DNA from: Rodentolepis nana
Taxonomy: Eukaryota; Platyhelminthes; Cestoda; Cyclophyllidea; Hymenolepididae
Length of the DNA: 64,000 bases
Reading direction: 5' to 3'
Assembly (NCBI GenBank): GCA_900617975.1
Contig: UZAE01012080.1
Span: forward strand, 1-64,000
The notes under the pieces are model-generated. The model was given only the letters and a program-made list of their open reading frames with translations. It was not told the origin of the DNA and made no database searches. This document shows, piece by piece, positions 49,301 through 59,430 of this stretch. Positions within the stretch are counted from its first letter, which is position 1; every line of letters begins with the position of its first letter. The translations under genes were made by a program, and so were the position numbers.

Positions 49301-52300
49301 TGGACATATTTAATGTAATTCATTGCAAATTGAATGAATTTAGGGGATCATCAATAGTCCTAATTCATAAAAGGCGTGGAAACAAGACTTAGAAGCCTTA
49401 GCAGATATTTAGTCAAGTTTTAAATGACCACAACAATTACTCCCAGAAAGAGTTCCATCGACCTTGCCTAGATTCATTTGGTCTAGTTATGCTCTCTCTC
49501 TCTCTCGCATGCTGACTACTCAAACTCTCGACTATTTGTGTACTAACAAGAGGTCTCAAAATTTACATAATGCACTTTATGATTATCCACATGCTTCTGT
49601 TGTTTTACTTATTTATAACAACGTTTTCCACTAAATCATTAAATTGAAGACCTTCGAAACTGTTTGCTCTTTTATTTCAAAATGGCGTTTTTTATCATAA
49701 TCTGAATACGCAAACTTGGCGTGACGTCTAGCTTTATCATAATAGGTGTTAGTGTTGGCTATGTTGATTTACCTAAATTGAGTTTCTTAGCCATCATTAC
49801 TCCTAAATCCCTAAAATGTGCATACGACTGTATGTTGCTATAATAGAATTATGTTATGCTTTCAAGGTTGCTGCTATTATGAATTGGTAGCTAGGGCCAA
49901 ACTTTAAATGAACACGTCATGACTAGAGATTATATTCTAACAGGCAAATTTGGGCACTTAACTAGTGTAATAAGCCGATTATACTCAAACCATGGTGTTT
50001 CGATAAGAAATTATCAAGTGCTTAGTTAGTTGTGAGACTATACACCACAAGTGCTATCACTATTTATTTGCCATCGCTGTCTTCCAGGTATTCACCACTC
50101 AGGCAGTGCAGAGAGTCATCTGCTTCGGGTGACCTTGGCCCTGGCAGAGGACATCAGCCGACTACTTGAGGTCGTGGAGAACCGTCGTGAGGACCTCATT
50201 AAGGCTCTTCTTCCAGCCATTGCACGTCTTGCCGTTGCTCCCGCCTCGGATTCAATTACCCGAACCATCTGCGTGAAAGTAAGCTTCAGTAGCGCTATGG
50301 CCTAAGACAGACCTAGAAAATGTATTCCAGTGTTGGTTTAGTTGTATGTATATATAGAATATGTTGTCTGTGGCCTAGTGATAACTTACCTGATTATTGG
50401 CTTAAATGACTAGCTGCCCTATTTGGTAGCGATCAGTAAAACGATATTGAGAGCCCATTTTTCATTGAATTATTATTATCCCTTTTTTGAGCTCTGGAAA
50501 ATACCCCCCCCCCCACCTTCTCCATACTATGTCCAATATCGAATTCGAAGGAAGGTAGGGAAGTACAAAAATCTACAGCTGCCATAGATTTCCATTACTT
50601 AACGAGGTATTTATAACCTTTTGATTGACCTCTCTCTGTCATTGACTGGTTAATAGACCTTTTGACCTTATTGCTAGCTAGAAGGAAGTACCACAATCCG
50701 AAACCATCCCAAAAAACCCGATTATGCTTCGCAGTTAATCAGAGGCGTGGTCATATACGTCGAAGTTTGTCAATGAAATTTCTCCAAGAGTTCATTTGAA
50801 TCAATTTCTGTCTTGGCCCTGACACAATACCACTTTTTGTCTCATTCCCTTCTTACTCTCTTTTAAGGAGTTACTTTCAGTTTCTTAAGTATCAGTACTA
50901 CAGGCTGTATTGGATCCTTTACGTCTGCTTTATAGCACCATAGCATTGACCAATAAAGCAATAGTCTTTGCATATTGGCAACCACTTGGAAAAAACCCTG
51001 AAAACTCCCAAGAGAGCACGTTTGTGTGTCAATCATATGCCGATTGAAATTGAGTAAATTTTCAAACTAAATACATTTGATGGAATTAGAAGGTCAATGG
51101 TACTCAATGTCTTAGAGAAATTTGTTGTGCCACTTGGATTGGGATTTAGTCATTCCAACTACTCGCTAGCCGTGTTTTATGGTGGAAATCGCCATTTTTT
51201 ACAAATTTTAAAGCTGCTTTACGTCACCCAAATAGCACTAGAGATTAAGTTCAGCTTTCAAACCTTTCCAACCTAAATTCCATGCATTCCTACCAGTCAA
51301 TTTGCGCCAAATTGATTTTTACAGTAATCATGCTATTGCAATAACACCGTCGTTGAAAATCGATCTTATTTGCAGCCTACAAAGGAGAGTCCTACGTTTG
51401 TCGTTAAACTAAATACTTTTACTTTTAAGCGCTCTTATTTGCCCTTCAATTGTTTCATAGATCATATTGGATATGCGAAACGTGTGGTGTGATGGCTGTG
51501 GCGATACAGACTCAATGACCTCTTCTAACATCAGTCTAAACTACCCTGAGAGCTTTTCAAGCCGCAACCTGGCCTTGGTTCGCTCTCCTCTCTCCAGTGA
51601 TCGCCTCAACGCAAAACCCTCCTCTGGTCTCTCAGCGCCCCTGAAACGCACCACCAGTGGCGTGAGTCGTACCCCCTCGCTACGAAGTGGTGCCCATGGC
51701 GGAGAGAATAGGCGACCCCTCTCGGCAACTGGGTCATCGTCCTCCTCAGTAATCCCCACTCCTTCATCGTCATCTCGGATTTCTTCCTGTCGACCAAATA
51801 GCTTCTATGGAAGGAGCTCGAGCGGTGTGAGCAGTCTTAAAGGGTACAAGTACACGTCGAATCTCGCAAATAATCTCCAGGGCCCTACCCCCGATGTACT
51901 CCTTGCTGTTGTGGATATTGTAAATACTCTTCTCATCCCTTACGTAAGTCTACTTGAAATACCCTTATATAGTTTTTGCAAATTCAGTGCTTCAGCCTTT
52001 GGTCTAGATTTTATGCGTATTTGAAAATAGGTTGATTGCTAGTGGGATTAAGCCACGGTGGGTGCTGTAATGAACCTTGAGAGTTTTGTATTACGAACTT
52101 TCTAGAATTTGTTTATGTTTTATACAAAAAAACCGAAAATTGGAAATTATTTTATCTGTGAAAACACTCTTCTTATAATAGCATTTGCAGAGCAGTATAA
52201 GTGGAAGGTTTTTAATATATGGTCCCCAAGAATTAAATCTTGATTTCGATTATTGGTTAGAAAATAGGTTGGAATGTAATTCGAAAAGTTCATTCAGATT

Positions 52301-55300
52301 CGAATGCTCCTATTTGAGCTGAGTGGTGAATATTATTTTCAATATTACGTTTCGTTGTTTTAGATAGGAGTGAAATTTCTAGATTCTCATCCTTTAAAGT
52401 GAAGATTCATTTTTAATTTTGATTAGCGAACGTGAGAACTTCTTGGCTTGATATATATGTAAGGGCGTTACTTTCCAGTTTTACAAGAATTAGATTTCAT
52501 TTGCACAACTTTTAAATTCCTTCTCTTTGAGAGAAGGCGGCAGATTAAGAAGTCGCATTTTGACCAACTGTACTGTAGCTCCATTTAAGTGCTGATCGCA
52601 AATCAGTGTTATGTTGACACACGAGGTGAGATGCCTTCCAACTTCGACTGACCTTTAACCCACAACACGGTGAAGGGAAGTAGGCAGGAGTTGTGTAGAT
52701 ATTTGCCGAAAGACCATGAACCACACGAGGGAAGGGGAGTTGAGTTGACGCACGTTGGTGCGTACATGTGTATTTTATATGAAGTCCAAGAAGAGGTACA
52801 AATGTGGAAATTTAAACGAGTGTCTCGTTAGGGTGAATAGCTAATGCTAAAAATTCTTCGGAGTTCCGAAGTCCCCTATGGGATTTTTCGACACGTGTTG
52901 GGTAATCACTATAGTTTGGAATTTTAGAGCATTACTCAGTAAAATATTGCGGTAAAACTGTTATATTCCTTTTTCCCCCTATCTCCTTCTCCCAAGCCTA
53001 TCGTTTTCATTAGCTTGAATAATATTAATAAATCTGTTTTTTTCGTTTTTAAAGCTTCAACCGGGTAAGCTTTTAATGTTTATTGGTGAAGGTGAGGTGA
53101 TGGCTATTTCGCTGCTATTTTTTGGTCTAACACGCATCTATCCTAACATTTGCACATTCGATTTTAACTCTCCTTATTATCTCCCGTTGTTTCCAGACAA
53201 ATGTTCATTAAAATAGGATTCAGCTTATGGGAGTATTTACTAAATACTCGGCAACTGTATTGCCATAAAAATACAAATTTTCTCTCTATATTTATATGGC
53301 TGTTGCTATTTAATTGATTGACAAGAGTAATTGCCTATTGGTTTGAAAATTGCAGTCAACTGTGTGATCATTATATGTTGAAAAAGTGGCCTATTCATGC
53401 CTTATCGGTATTGAGAATTAGGATAATTAGTCAGGTCCCATTTCATCATGACACCACGTTTACCCAAATGACAAATTGAGGTCATATTCTTGTCCTTAAA
53501 TTACATATCTTTTTTAATGAGTTCACATTGGAGGGAGTTTTACACCTTATCTTAAAGCTCTTACTTGGAATCGGTACTTGGTAATGGTTTGGTGCGTTAC
53601 CACACTAGTTTAAGATCATCATATTTGGTGGAGTAAATTTACGATTACAAGAATAGTCAAGGGTTGGGAGTAGAGAACTAATAGCTTCCATTGCTGGGGC
53701 AGAATGAAAAAGTTCAACTGACGGAATTTGTGTCTTGGATTCTTGGTGTCCTTTCATTCTCGAATCTTTGAACGGCATCTCATCAATACCATTTTCTTGC
53801 CTAATCAGATACTCAAATTGATCGATCCTATTTGTCTAATCACCACTTTCATATATGCGGTCAAGTATAGAACATGGCATTAACACATTTGACATCTTCC
53901 TAACCCTTCCATGTCTCCTTTTGTTGCGGTTTAAGGCGCATTTGTGTAATTACGAAATATTGGATGACATGGTGAGTAAATGTAATTGTGAGGGCTCCCC
54001 TAACCAAATTTTCTTTTTCTGGTTTGGTGAATTTGGCTTTAACTTATGACTTCCCAGCACAGAAGAAACATGAATGATTCTGTGTTAACTCAGTGGAGAG
54101 CTTTTACTGTCAATTTAAGTATGATTTCAAACAAGTGTGTGTGTGCATTTGTAATCACACTCATTAAGCAAAGCTAAGCTGCTTTCTTAAACTGCATACG
54201 TCAATAATCCGATCTATTATTTAACCGTCATCATTCACATGCGCACATAATCTATGATAATCATATCGATTTATTCTTTCTTTCCTCTAGGCACCTCCCC
54301 TCTTGGATCTTCGTAAAGCTTCTCCAGCGCCCTTTTTCCTTCGTCTCCTTCTAGATTGTCTTAAGTCATCCCCTCCTCCCTTCCTTGATCCCTCTTTTTT
54401 CAATCCATGGCGTCTTGTCAACTTGCCCCATCGTCTTGTCTCCCTCCTTGCCATGTGTAATACAGAATCTCATCGCTTTTCAATGCACTCCCTCCTTACT
54501 CTGAATATTCTCTCCACTCTCTCAACCCAGTGTCCCCAAGAGTCTGGTATTACTCAACTCTTACTTCAAACTCCAAGTGATAGTACGAAACCTAATATTC
54601 TTACAGTTGTGTATAATGTAGTCGTCGACATTGGCAGCGCTCTAATACGGCGAGAGGTAAGTCTTAATTGTAACCTGAAAACACTAACTACTTAAATTAA
54701 TTAAGCGAAGTGGATTTTATCTGTTATAGCGCTATAATTCCTCTGGTAGTTCATTGACCCCATCATCAACTTCTAACATCACCTCGTCGCGAGGATTTCC
54801 CAGCCTGTTTAGGGTCACAAATGAAACCGTTGGGGTGCAGCATTTATTCGTTTCGTTGGAGTTGCTCAATGGTTTGCTTGATCTTATAACGAGTGTGGTG
54901 AAGTATGCCCTTCACTGTCGTCATGGCAAACCCATCGTCGATTTTGTGCAGCAGAGGGAGGGTTCTCAACAGTGCATCTTTGACGTTTTGCCAAATAGTC
55001 ATGAAGGCATTTGTTCTGTTGCTGAACGAGTAAGCTTTCAGCTAGGATATGAGCTTTATAACTGTCAGTGTTGTGAATAATCCTGAGAATTTATTTATCT
55101 TTTAGCTTCTCTCTTCATCTCAACCACCCAAACATTTACCAGGCATTCTGGCATCAATTCTTGAAGTTTCCTTTGACTCTCCAGGATTTTTATGCGGAAG
55201 GAAAGAGTTGGAGTTACAGGGAGAAGTAGAGAGCTCTTCATTACCTGGAAATCTTGTGGTCCTATCCCTTAACGCTCTTGCAGGCCTATCTTCCCTCTAT

Positions 55301-55621
55301 GGTGGAGCCTACTGTCGAACTGCGCTATCTGCTGCTGGTTTGCGTGGAATAACAACGGCGTTGCAGCGAAATGACAAACGCAATAACACGAGGCTTCTCT
55401 TACGAGTCCTCCGGCGTCTTTGCGAATCTGATGATGTTTGTCTCCAGCGGCTTACTGGCCCCGCAGCTAAACCTCTGATTTCTGTAATTTCCAAACTTCG
55501 TTGCATAGAGAATGGAAATTCTGGCCGCGGTGATAGTGAAAGCCAAGATCCAGTAACAGTTCGACTTGCTCAGGCGCTTACGGAACAGCTCAAACCACGT
55601 CCTTGCACTCTATTTATTTAG
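37302..55621 (+). CDS. ULK4: ULK4-type pseudokinase with helical-repeat C-terminus
   Basis: Predicted orthologue of ULK4, a pseudokinase linked in other animals to cilia and neuronal microtubules. Exons are 37302-37679, 37713-37979, 38051-38284, 38564-38644, 38720-39191, 39261-40816, 40897-41385, 42245-42629, 50088-50278, 51461-51943, 53809-53859, 53936-53971, 54291-54656, 54730-55029 and 55106-55621. All phases agree and give about 1,930 aa, longer than the roughly 1,275 aa of human ULK4. The kinase fold covers residues 1-293, with hallmark ULK4 stretches RRKGTINF, EWYETSNHLWVV and LCTGGTL. The ATP-loop glycines are absent, the VAIK lysine is replaced (LAIS, S33), HRD reads FAD (D121) and DFG reads DFS (139-141). 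A Ser-rich linker follows, then Leu-rich ARM/HEAT-like helices. A second Ser-rich insert lies in the exon at 51461. The two tiny exons at 53809 and 53936 are supported by phase and by the LKLID and YEILDDM motifs. Confidence 0.88.
43727..43810. repeat. Decayed SINE-like repeat fragment, two pieces in opposite orientation
   Basis: A piece matching the element 3' end in reverse orientation (TTAGTTGACTTCGGCTTTCAC, about 43730-43750) is followed after a short G-rich gap. Next comes an internal piece in forward orientation (GGCAAAAAAGTCCATAATCC, about 43763-43808). Substitutions are frequent. It looks like the remnant of an inverted pair or of a rearranged copy. Confidence 0.6.
45656..46201 (-). 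repeat. Composite SINE-like insertion with four head modules (copy G)
   Basis: A reverse-orientation copy (from about 45665) is followed by three extra copies of its 5' head module. The four modules lie at 45946-45978, 45986-46028, 46061-46101 and 46145-46189. The second has lost two bases (CACGGAGG). A 32-bp piece of the element 3' end in opposite orientation lies between the second and third modules (46029-46060). A 9-bp direct repeat CCTTAATAT at 45656-45664 and 46193-46201 suggests that the composite entered as one unit. Each module carries GGAGGTAAGTCT on the plus strand, a consensus splice donor in the sense direction of ULK4. Confidence 0.8.
48471..48779 (+). repeat. SINE-like dispersed repeat, copy H (full length)
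   Basis: The best forward-orientation copy, from GGGTGTGCGATAGACTTACC to CGCCTGCCATTTGAAAT, about 309 bp. The 3' tail is very short here. A TGGCAGTTGA stretch (48546) and a TTCGACCAC stretch (about 48596) loosely resemble pol III A and B boxes at a plausible spacing, but the match is weak. No clear target duplication. Lies in the large ULK4 intron. Confidence 0.8.
50504..50514 (+). repeat. 11-C homopolymer
   Basis: Mononucleotide run in a ULK4 intron. Confidence 0.9.
51944..53808. other. ULK4 intron
   Basis: About 1.9 kb. No repeat family member, RNA gene or supported exon recognised. Confidence 0.5.
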
Positions 55622-56394
55622 TTTTGGTAAGTGCCTATTGTTCGCCTCTGTATTTGCACTAACAGTCTCACTGAAATGGAAGAATCAGCATAGTTTTGAA
55701 CAACAAATGAATTAAAGGAGTTGTCAGACTACCATTCAATTGATTTTGTGATAGTATCCGTTACCTGGTTTTTTATTCCTTATTCCTCTTCCGTAAATAT
55801 TTATCTTATTGATCGTCCACTTGATAAAATCGATCACTTTACACTGATTAACGTGACACATTTAAGGTATCTAAAATATGGCGATATACTTATGAATTAT
55901 TGTTTATGACTGAAAGGCATGGAATGTTTTATCGGATACAACAGGGTAAATACGCATATTTCTGTGTCAACTTTTTGTTTATACTAACTCAATTGTTATC
56001 ATTATGCGACTTATTTGGAGGGTCATCGACCAAGTTTTCAGAGACGCCTTCAATGTAATATCAACTTTATTCTGGATGCAACTTAGTTTTAAAGTTACAG
56101 AAGTTAGTAAGGGACTTGGCGTTAACTGTTGCTGTCACAAATTAAACCTAACCTATAAGTGACATTACCTTCACTCCTTATAGCCAACTTATCGTGTAGG
56201 CGATGTATCTGAGGCTTGGCAAGTCCTTTTTATTCCCGTCCGTTCGTGGGGTCTTACCTAATGTAACTTAATCACTTCATAGCGTTTTCTTACTTTATCT
56301 CCTCCTTAGTTTAGAAAAGTTCTCTTCTTAAGACCTGTTTAATGCACTTTCATGTTTTAATGTTTTTTGCCCTAATGTGGTCGAATTTATAGGT

Positions 56395-56400
56395 AATAAA
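56395..56400 (+). terminator. Possible ULK4 polyadenylation signal
   Basis: AATAAA about 775 nt after the ULK4 stop codon and 20 nt before the mariner insertion at 56421. It is the clearest hexamer I noticed in the interval, though an earlier variant signal could be used. Confidence 0.35.
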
Positions 56401-56418
56401 AAGTTTATTCTTCGAAAT

Positions 56419-57717
56419 TATTAGGTTGGCAACTATGTCATTGCCGATTAAAAATAAGAAGGCAAATTCGGAATTTTTGTTTAAAAATATAACTTTATTC
56501 AATTAGATATTGACCGTTCTTGTCGATGACCTTTTGTCATCGTTCTGGCAGAGTAAAAATTCCCCGTTCGTAAAATGTCTGGTCTTTGCTATTAAAAAAC
56601 TGAATTAGGTGTGATCCGACATCATCCGCGTTGTTCAAAATTTTACCATTTAAAGAGTTTTTCACGGAACGAAACAAATGGTAATCCGAAGGCGCAAGGT
56701 CAGGGCTATATGGTGGGTGTGACAAAACATCCCAACCCAGTTCCAATAATTTTTGCCGAGTAACCAAAGATGTGTGGGGCCTTGGGTTATCATGATGAAA
56801 AACAACACCCTTCCGCCGATTTGATAATGCCGGCCGCTTATCTTCAATTGCATCCTTCAGTTTTTCGAGTTGTTCAGCATACACATTTGAATTTATCGTT
56901 TGGTTCTGCGGCATGAGTTCAAAATACAAAATTCCTTTGTGATCCCACCAGACTGACAGCATAATCTTTTTTTGGTGAATCTCTGCTTTTGATACTGTTT
57001 GGGCTGGTTGATCTTGCTTCACCCATGATCTCTTGCGAGTAACATTGTTATAAACTATCCACTTTTCGTCGCCAGTAACTAGGTTCTTCANAAATGGATC
57101 ATTCTCATTGCGTTTCAGTAGCGGCGAATCACAGATGCTAATCCGTTGCGTCAAATGAATTTCCTTTAACTGGTGAGGGATCCATAAATCAAGTTTCTTG
57201 ACATAACCAAGGGTTTTTAATTTTTTTTCAATGCATGTATGCGACACATTGAGCAGCTTCTCTGCAATATCTCGTGTTGTGCTGTGACGATTTGAATCGA
57301 TAATGGCCTTGATATGGGTTTCATCCACTTCGACTGGGCGGCCAGATCGTTGTGAATTTTTCAGTGAAAAATCACCGGAACGAAATCTTTCAAACCAATT
57401 TCGACACTGCCTTTCTTTTAAGGCTTCATCTCCATATACGGCACATAACTTCTTTTGTGCTTGCGATGCGTTCTTGCCTTTTCGGAAGTAATACAATAAA
57501 ATGTGTCGGAAGTGCACATCCTGTTCTTTCATTTTTAAATTGGGATAAAAACAAAACTAAAGAACTAAACAAAAAAAATTTTTTTACTAATTAACCTAGA
57601 AGCTCATAGAGTAAGAAAAAATATAGGTTAGATGCTCTGGCCACGTTAACAAAACAAAAGAAAGTATAGAGTGAATCCGTCAACAAAAACGGCAATGACG
57701 TAGTTGCCAACCCAATA
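56419..57717 (-). mobile_element. mariner-type DNA transposon, copy 2 (almost intact)
   Basis: A 1,295-bp element at 56421-57715, the same length as copy 1, flanked by TA duplications (56419-56420 and 57716-57717). The terminal inverted repeats are TTAGGTTGGCAACTATGTCA... and TTGGGTTGGCAACTACGTCA..., 26 bp with two mismatches. It contains one transposase gene on the minus strand. The single ambiguous base of the window (N at 57091) lies in it. That may reflect assembly collapse of near-identical copies or a polymorphic site. Confidence 0.95.
56537..57532 (-). CDS. mariner transposase, near full length with premature C-terminal stop
   Basis: Cut-and-paste transposase of the Tc1/mariner superfamily. 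Residues 1-115 form the bipartite helix-turn-helix DNA-binding domain, with the linker motif LWIPHQL at 116-122. The catalytic DDE/D triad is D155 (TGDEKW), D248 (HHDN) and D283 (PSD). The last two are separated by 34 residues, the D34D signature of true mariners, and [13 protein letters not shown] is diagnostic. The frame stops after 331 aa at a TGA where copy 1 has TGG; the ancestral protein would have 14 more residues (345 aa). HHDN is followed by PRPH instead of the usual ARPH. Residue 148 is undetermined because of the N. Activity is doubtful but cannot be excluded from sequence. Confidence 0.92.
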   Translation of the reverse strand: MKEQDVHFRHILLYYFRKGKNASQAQKKLCAVYGDEALKERQCRNWFERFRSGDFSLKNSQRSGRPVEVDETHIKAIIDSNRHSTTRDIAEKLLNVSHTCIEKKLKTLGYVKKLDLWIPHQLKEIHLTQRISICDSPLLKRNENDPFXKNLVTGDEKWIVYNNVTRKRSWVKQDQPAQTVSKAEIHQKKIMLSVWWDHKGILYFELMPQNQTINSNVYAEQLEKLKDAIEDKRPALSNRRKGVVFHHDNPRPHTSLVTRQKLLELGWDVLSHPPYSPDLAPSDYHLFRSVKNSLNGKILNNADDVGSHLIQFFNSKDQTFYERGIFTLPER

Positions 57718-59430
57718 GCTTGTGTAGAGTACTGGGAGCCAAGTACAAAGAACACGTCCTGACGAGAACATAGCTTAGTATGTTGTCTCAGTTATCATTA
57801 ATTAGGTGTAGAAAGGAGATAAACCTGATGAAAGTCATTTACCCTCAAGCCACGTATCTTCAATGGGAGTTTTTCATGTGGCTAAACACTAAGATCTCGG
57901 ATACAATCCTGTCCCACTTGTTATCTATTGTATGGGAAAGGATTTAAAAGTCAGTATATTTGATATGACTCGTTATTTCAGCACAATAGTACGCCTCCAA
58001 TTGCCAGGCAGCCTTCCCTCACATCGTAATCATGTCGGTGGTTTTTTTGTCCTGACCGTAAGTTCTCCTAGAACTATCATCCTTCCATATTCTACTGGAA
58101 GTTGGCATTTATTTCATTACATGTAGAGCAAAAGCTTGAACAAACTTCGACGTGCAGGTTATTGAAGTATTCCCAGCTCCATGAGACCCATTTTCAGACC
58201 GACAATTTACCCGGGCATTCCTTCCCCACCTCTCCCTCTCTCCTGCTGCACTTTTGTATACTACACAATCTTCTCGCACCCATTACTCCCATTCCTTTTT
58301 TAACCTGCATTTGGCTGTGCTAAAGTGCCTCTCACTTCCAACTCGCGAATTATTCAGCCACCAGACTACTTAATGTTATCAGAATTGTAAATATTACCAT
58401 TTTTCGTCTCTCCCCCCCCCCCTTATTAACTTTCCCTTTCCACCACCTTGCCTTGACATTCCTTTTCTGAATACATTTTATTAATAGGATGCATCTTCCT
58501 GGTCCTGGCTTTTAGTGTACATTTAGTCTGGCACTTATTATATGCTATCGGGCACTCAATGAGACTAGTGTAATGACTCGAGAAGACCTGCAGCTTTAAC
58601 AAGGGCTTATCTTCTTTTTATACTCAAACTGTAGCTAGAATATGGGGGGAGGGGTTGAATGACAGCCTAGTTGGCCAATTGTAGTCATTAGCCAGGCAGT
58701 TGCTAAGACCATTTGATTGCCCCAGATATGCGCGCGCAAAAGAGTAACAAAACGGGACACGGAGTCTGTTAAAAGTATTACAGAATTCCAACCGGGAAGC
58801 TGAATGTATTCCAATCACACCCACCATTTACAATCGCGAATAAGTACGGAAATGAGCAGGGAATAGTGTAGCTTCCTATTGAAGAGTACTGACTTTATGA
58901 CAATGCAATATTAGGGCGTATCTTGGCTAAAATAGTAAGTCAGAGAAAGAAATATTGGTCATTTCATTTTCTGAAACGGCATACTTTAAGGTTGGGTTTT
59001 TTTGCTACTTTAGGCGGTCAAATAGTGGTTCTTTAATAAAGAACAAATGAATGAAGATGCATAGTAAATGCCGATTTTAAACAGAAAATAAGCAAAGAGG
59101 TGACTATAACCATTATATCCCAATCATCAACCGATCACCAACGTAATTCTCCCATCAAGGAGACATTTGCTTAACAGCTTCTTAGTTGTAGTCCCCCAAA
59201 TTGCGTGAATTTGCCGAAGGGTAAGTCAGATATGTAGCTGTTTACTTAGCTGTAAGTGACTTAGACGGGTAGCTTGGGCTTGCAGATTGGTATCGTCATT
59301 TAAGGTGCATCCGCACGCATTCGGTCGAATCTCGAATTTGATTGGCTTGAGCGTTTTATCCAATCCGGGGAATGTAGACTGACACGTTGGCGCATGCGGC
59401 CAAGGTGTTAGGACCACACCAGAAATCAAC
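57718..59430. other. Intergenic region upstream of MTTP
   Basis: Expected to carry the MTTP promoter. Contains an 11-C run at 58412-58422. Open frames here are short, overlap each other and have no recognisable product. Confidence 0.4.

Larger units (their letters stand above)
42630..50087. other. Large ULK4 intron (7.5 kb)
   Basis: Holds a decayed inverted repeat fragment, a composite SINE-like insertion and a full SINE-like copy, each listed separately. G/C homopolymers lie at 44875-44884 (C) and 45120-45130 (G), and a short CT repeat lies at about 49492-49506. No open frame inside it has homology or splice support. Confidence 0.6.

Noticed and set aside
51541..51797. Minus-strand open frames rich in Arg
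   Set aside because: Antisense shadows of the Ser-rich ULK4 exon.
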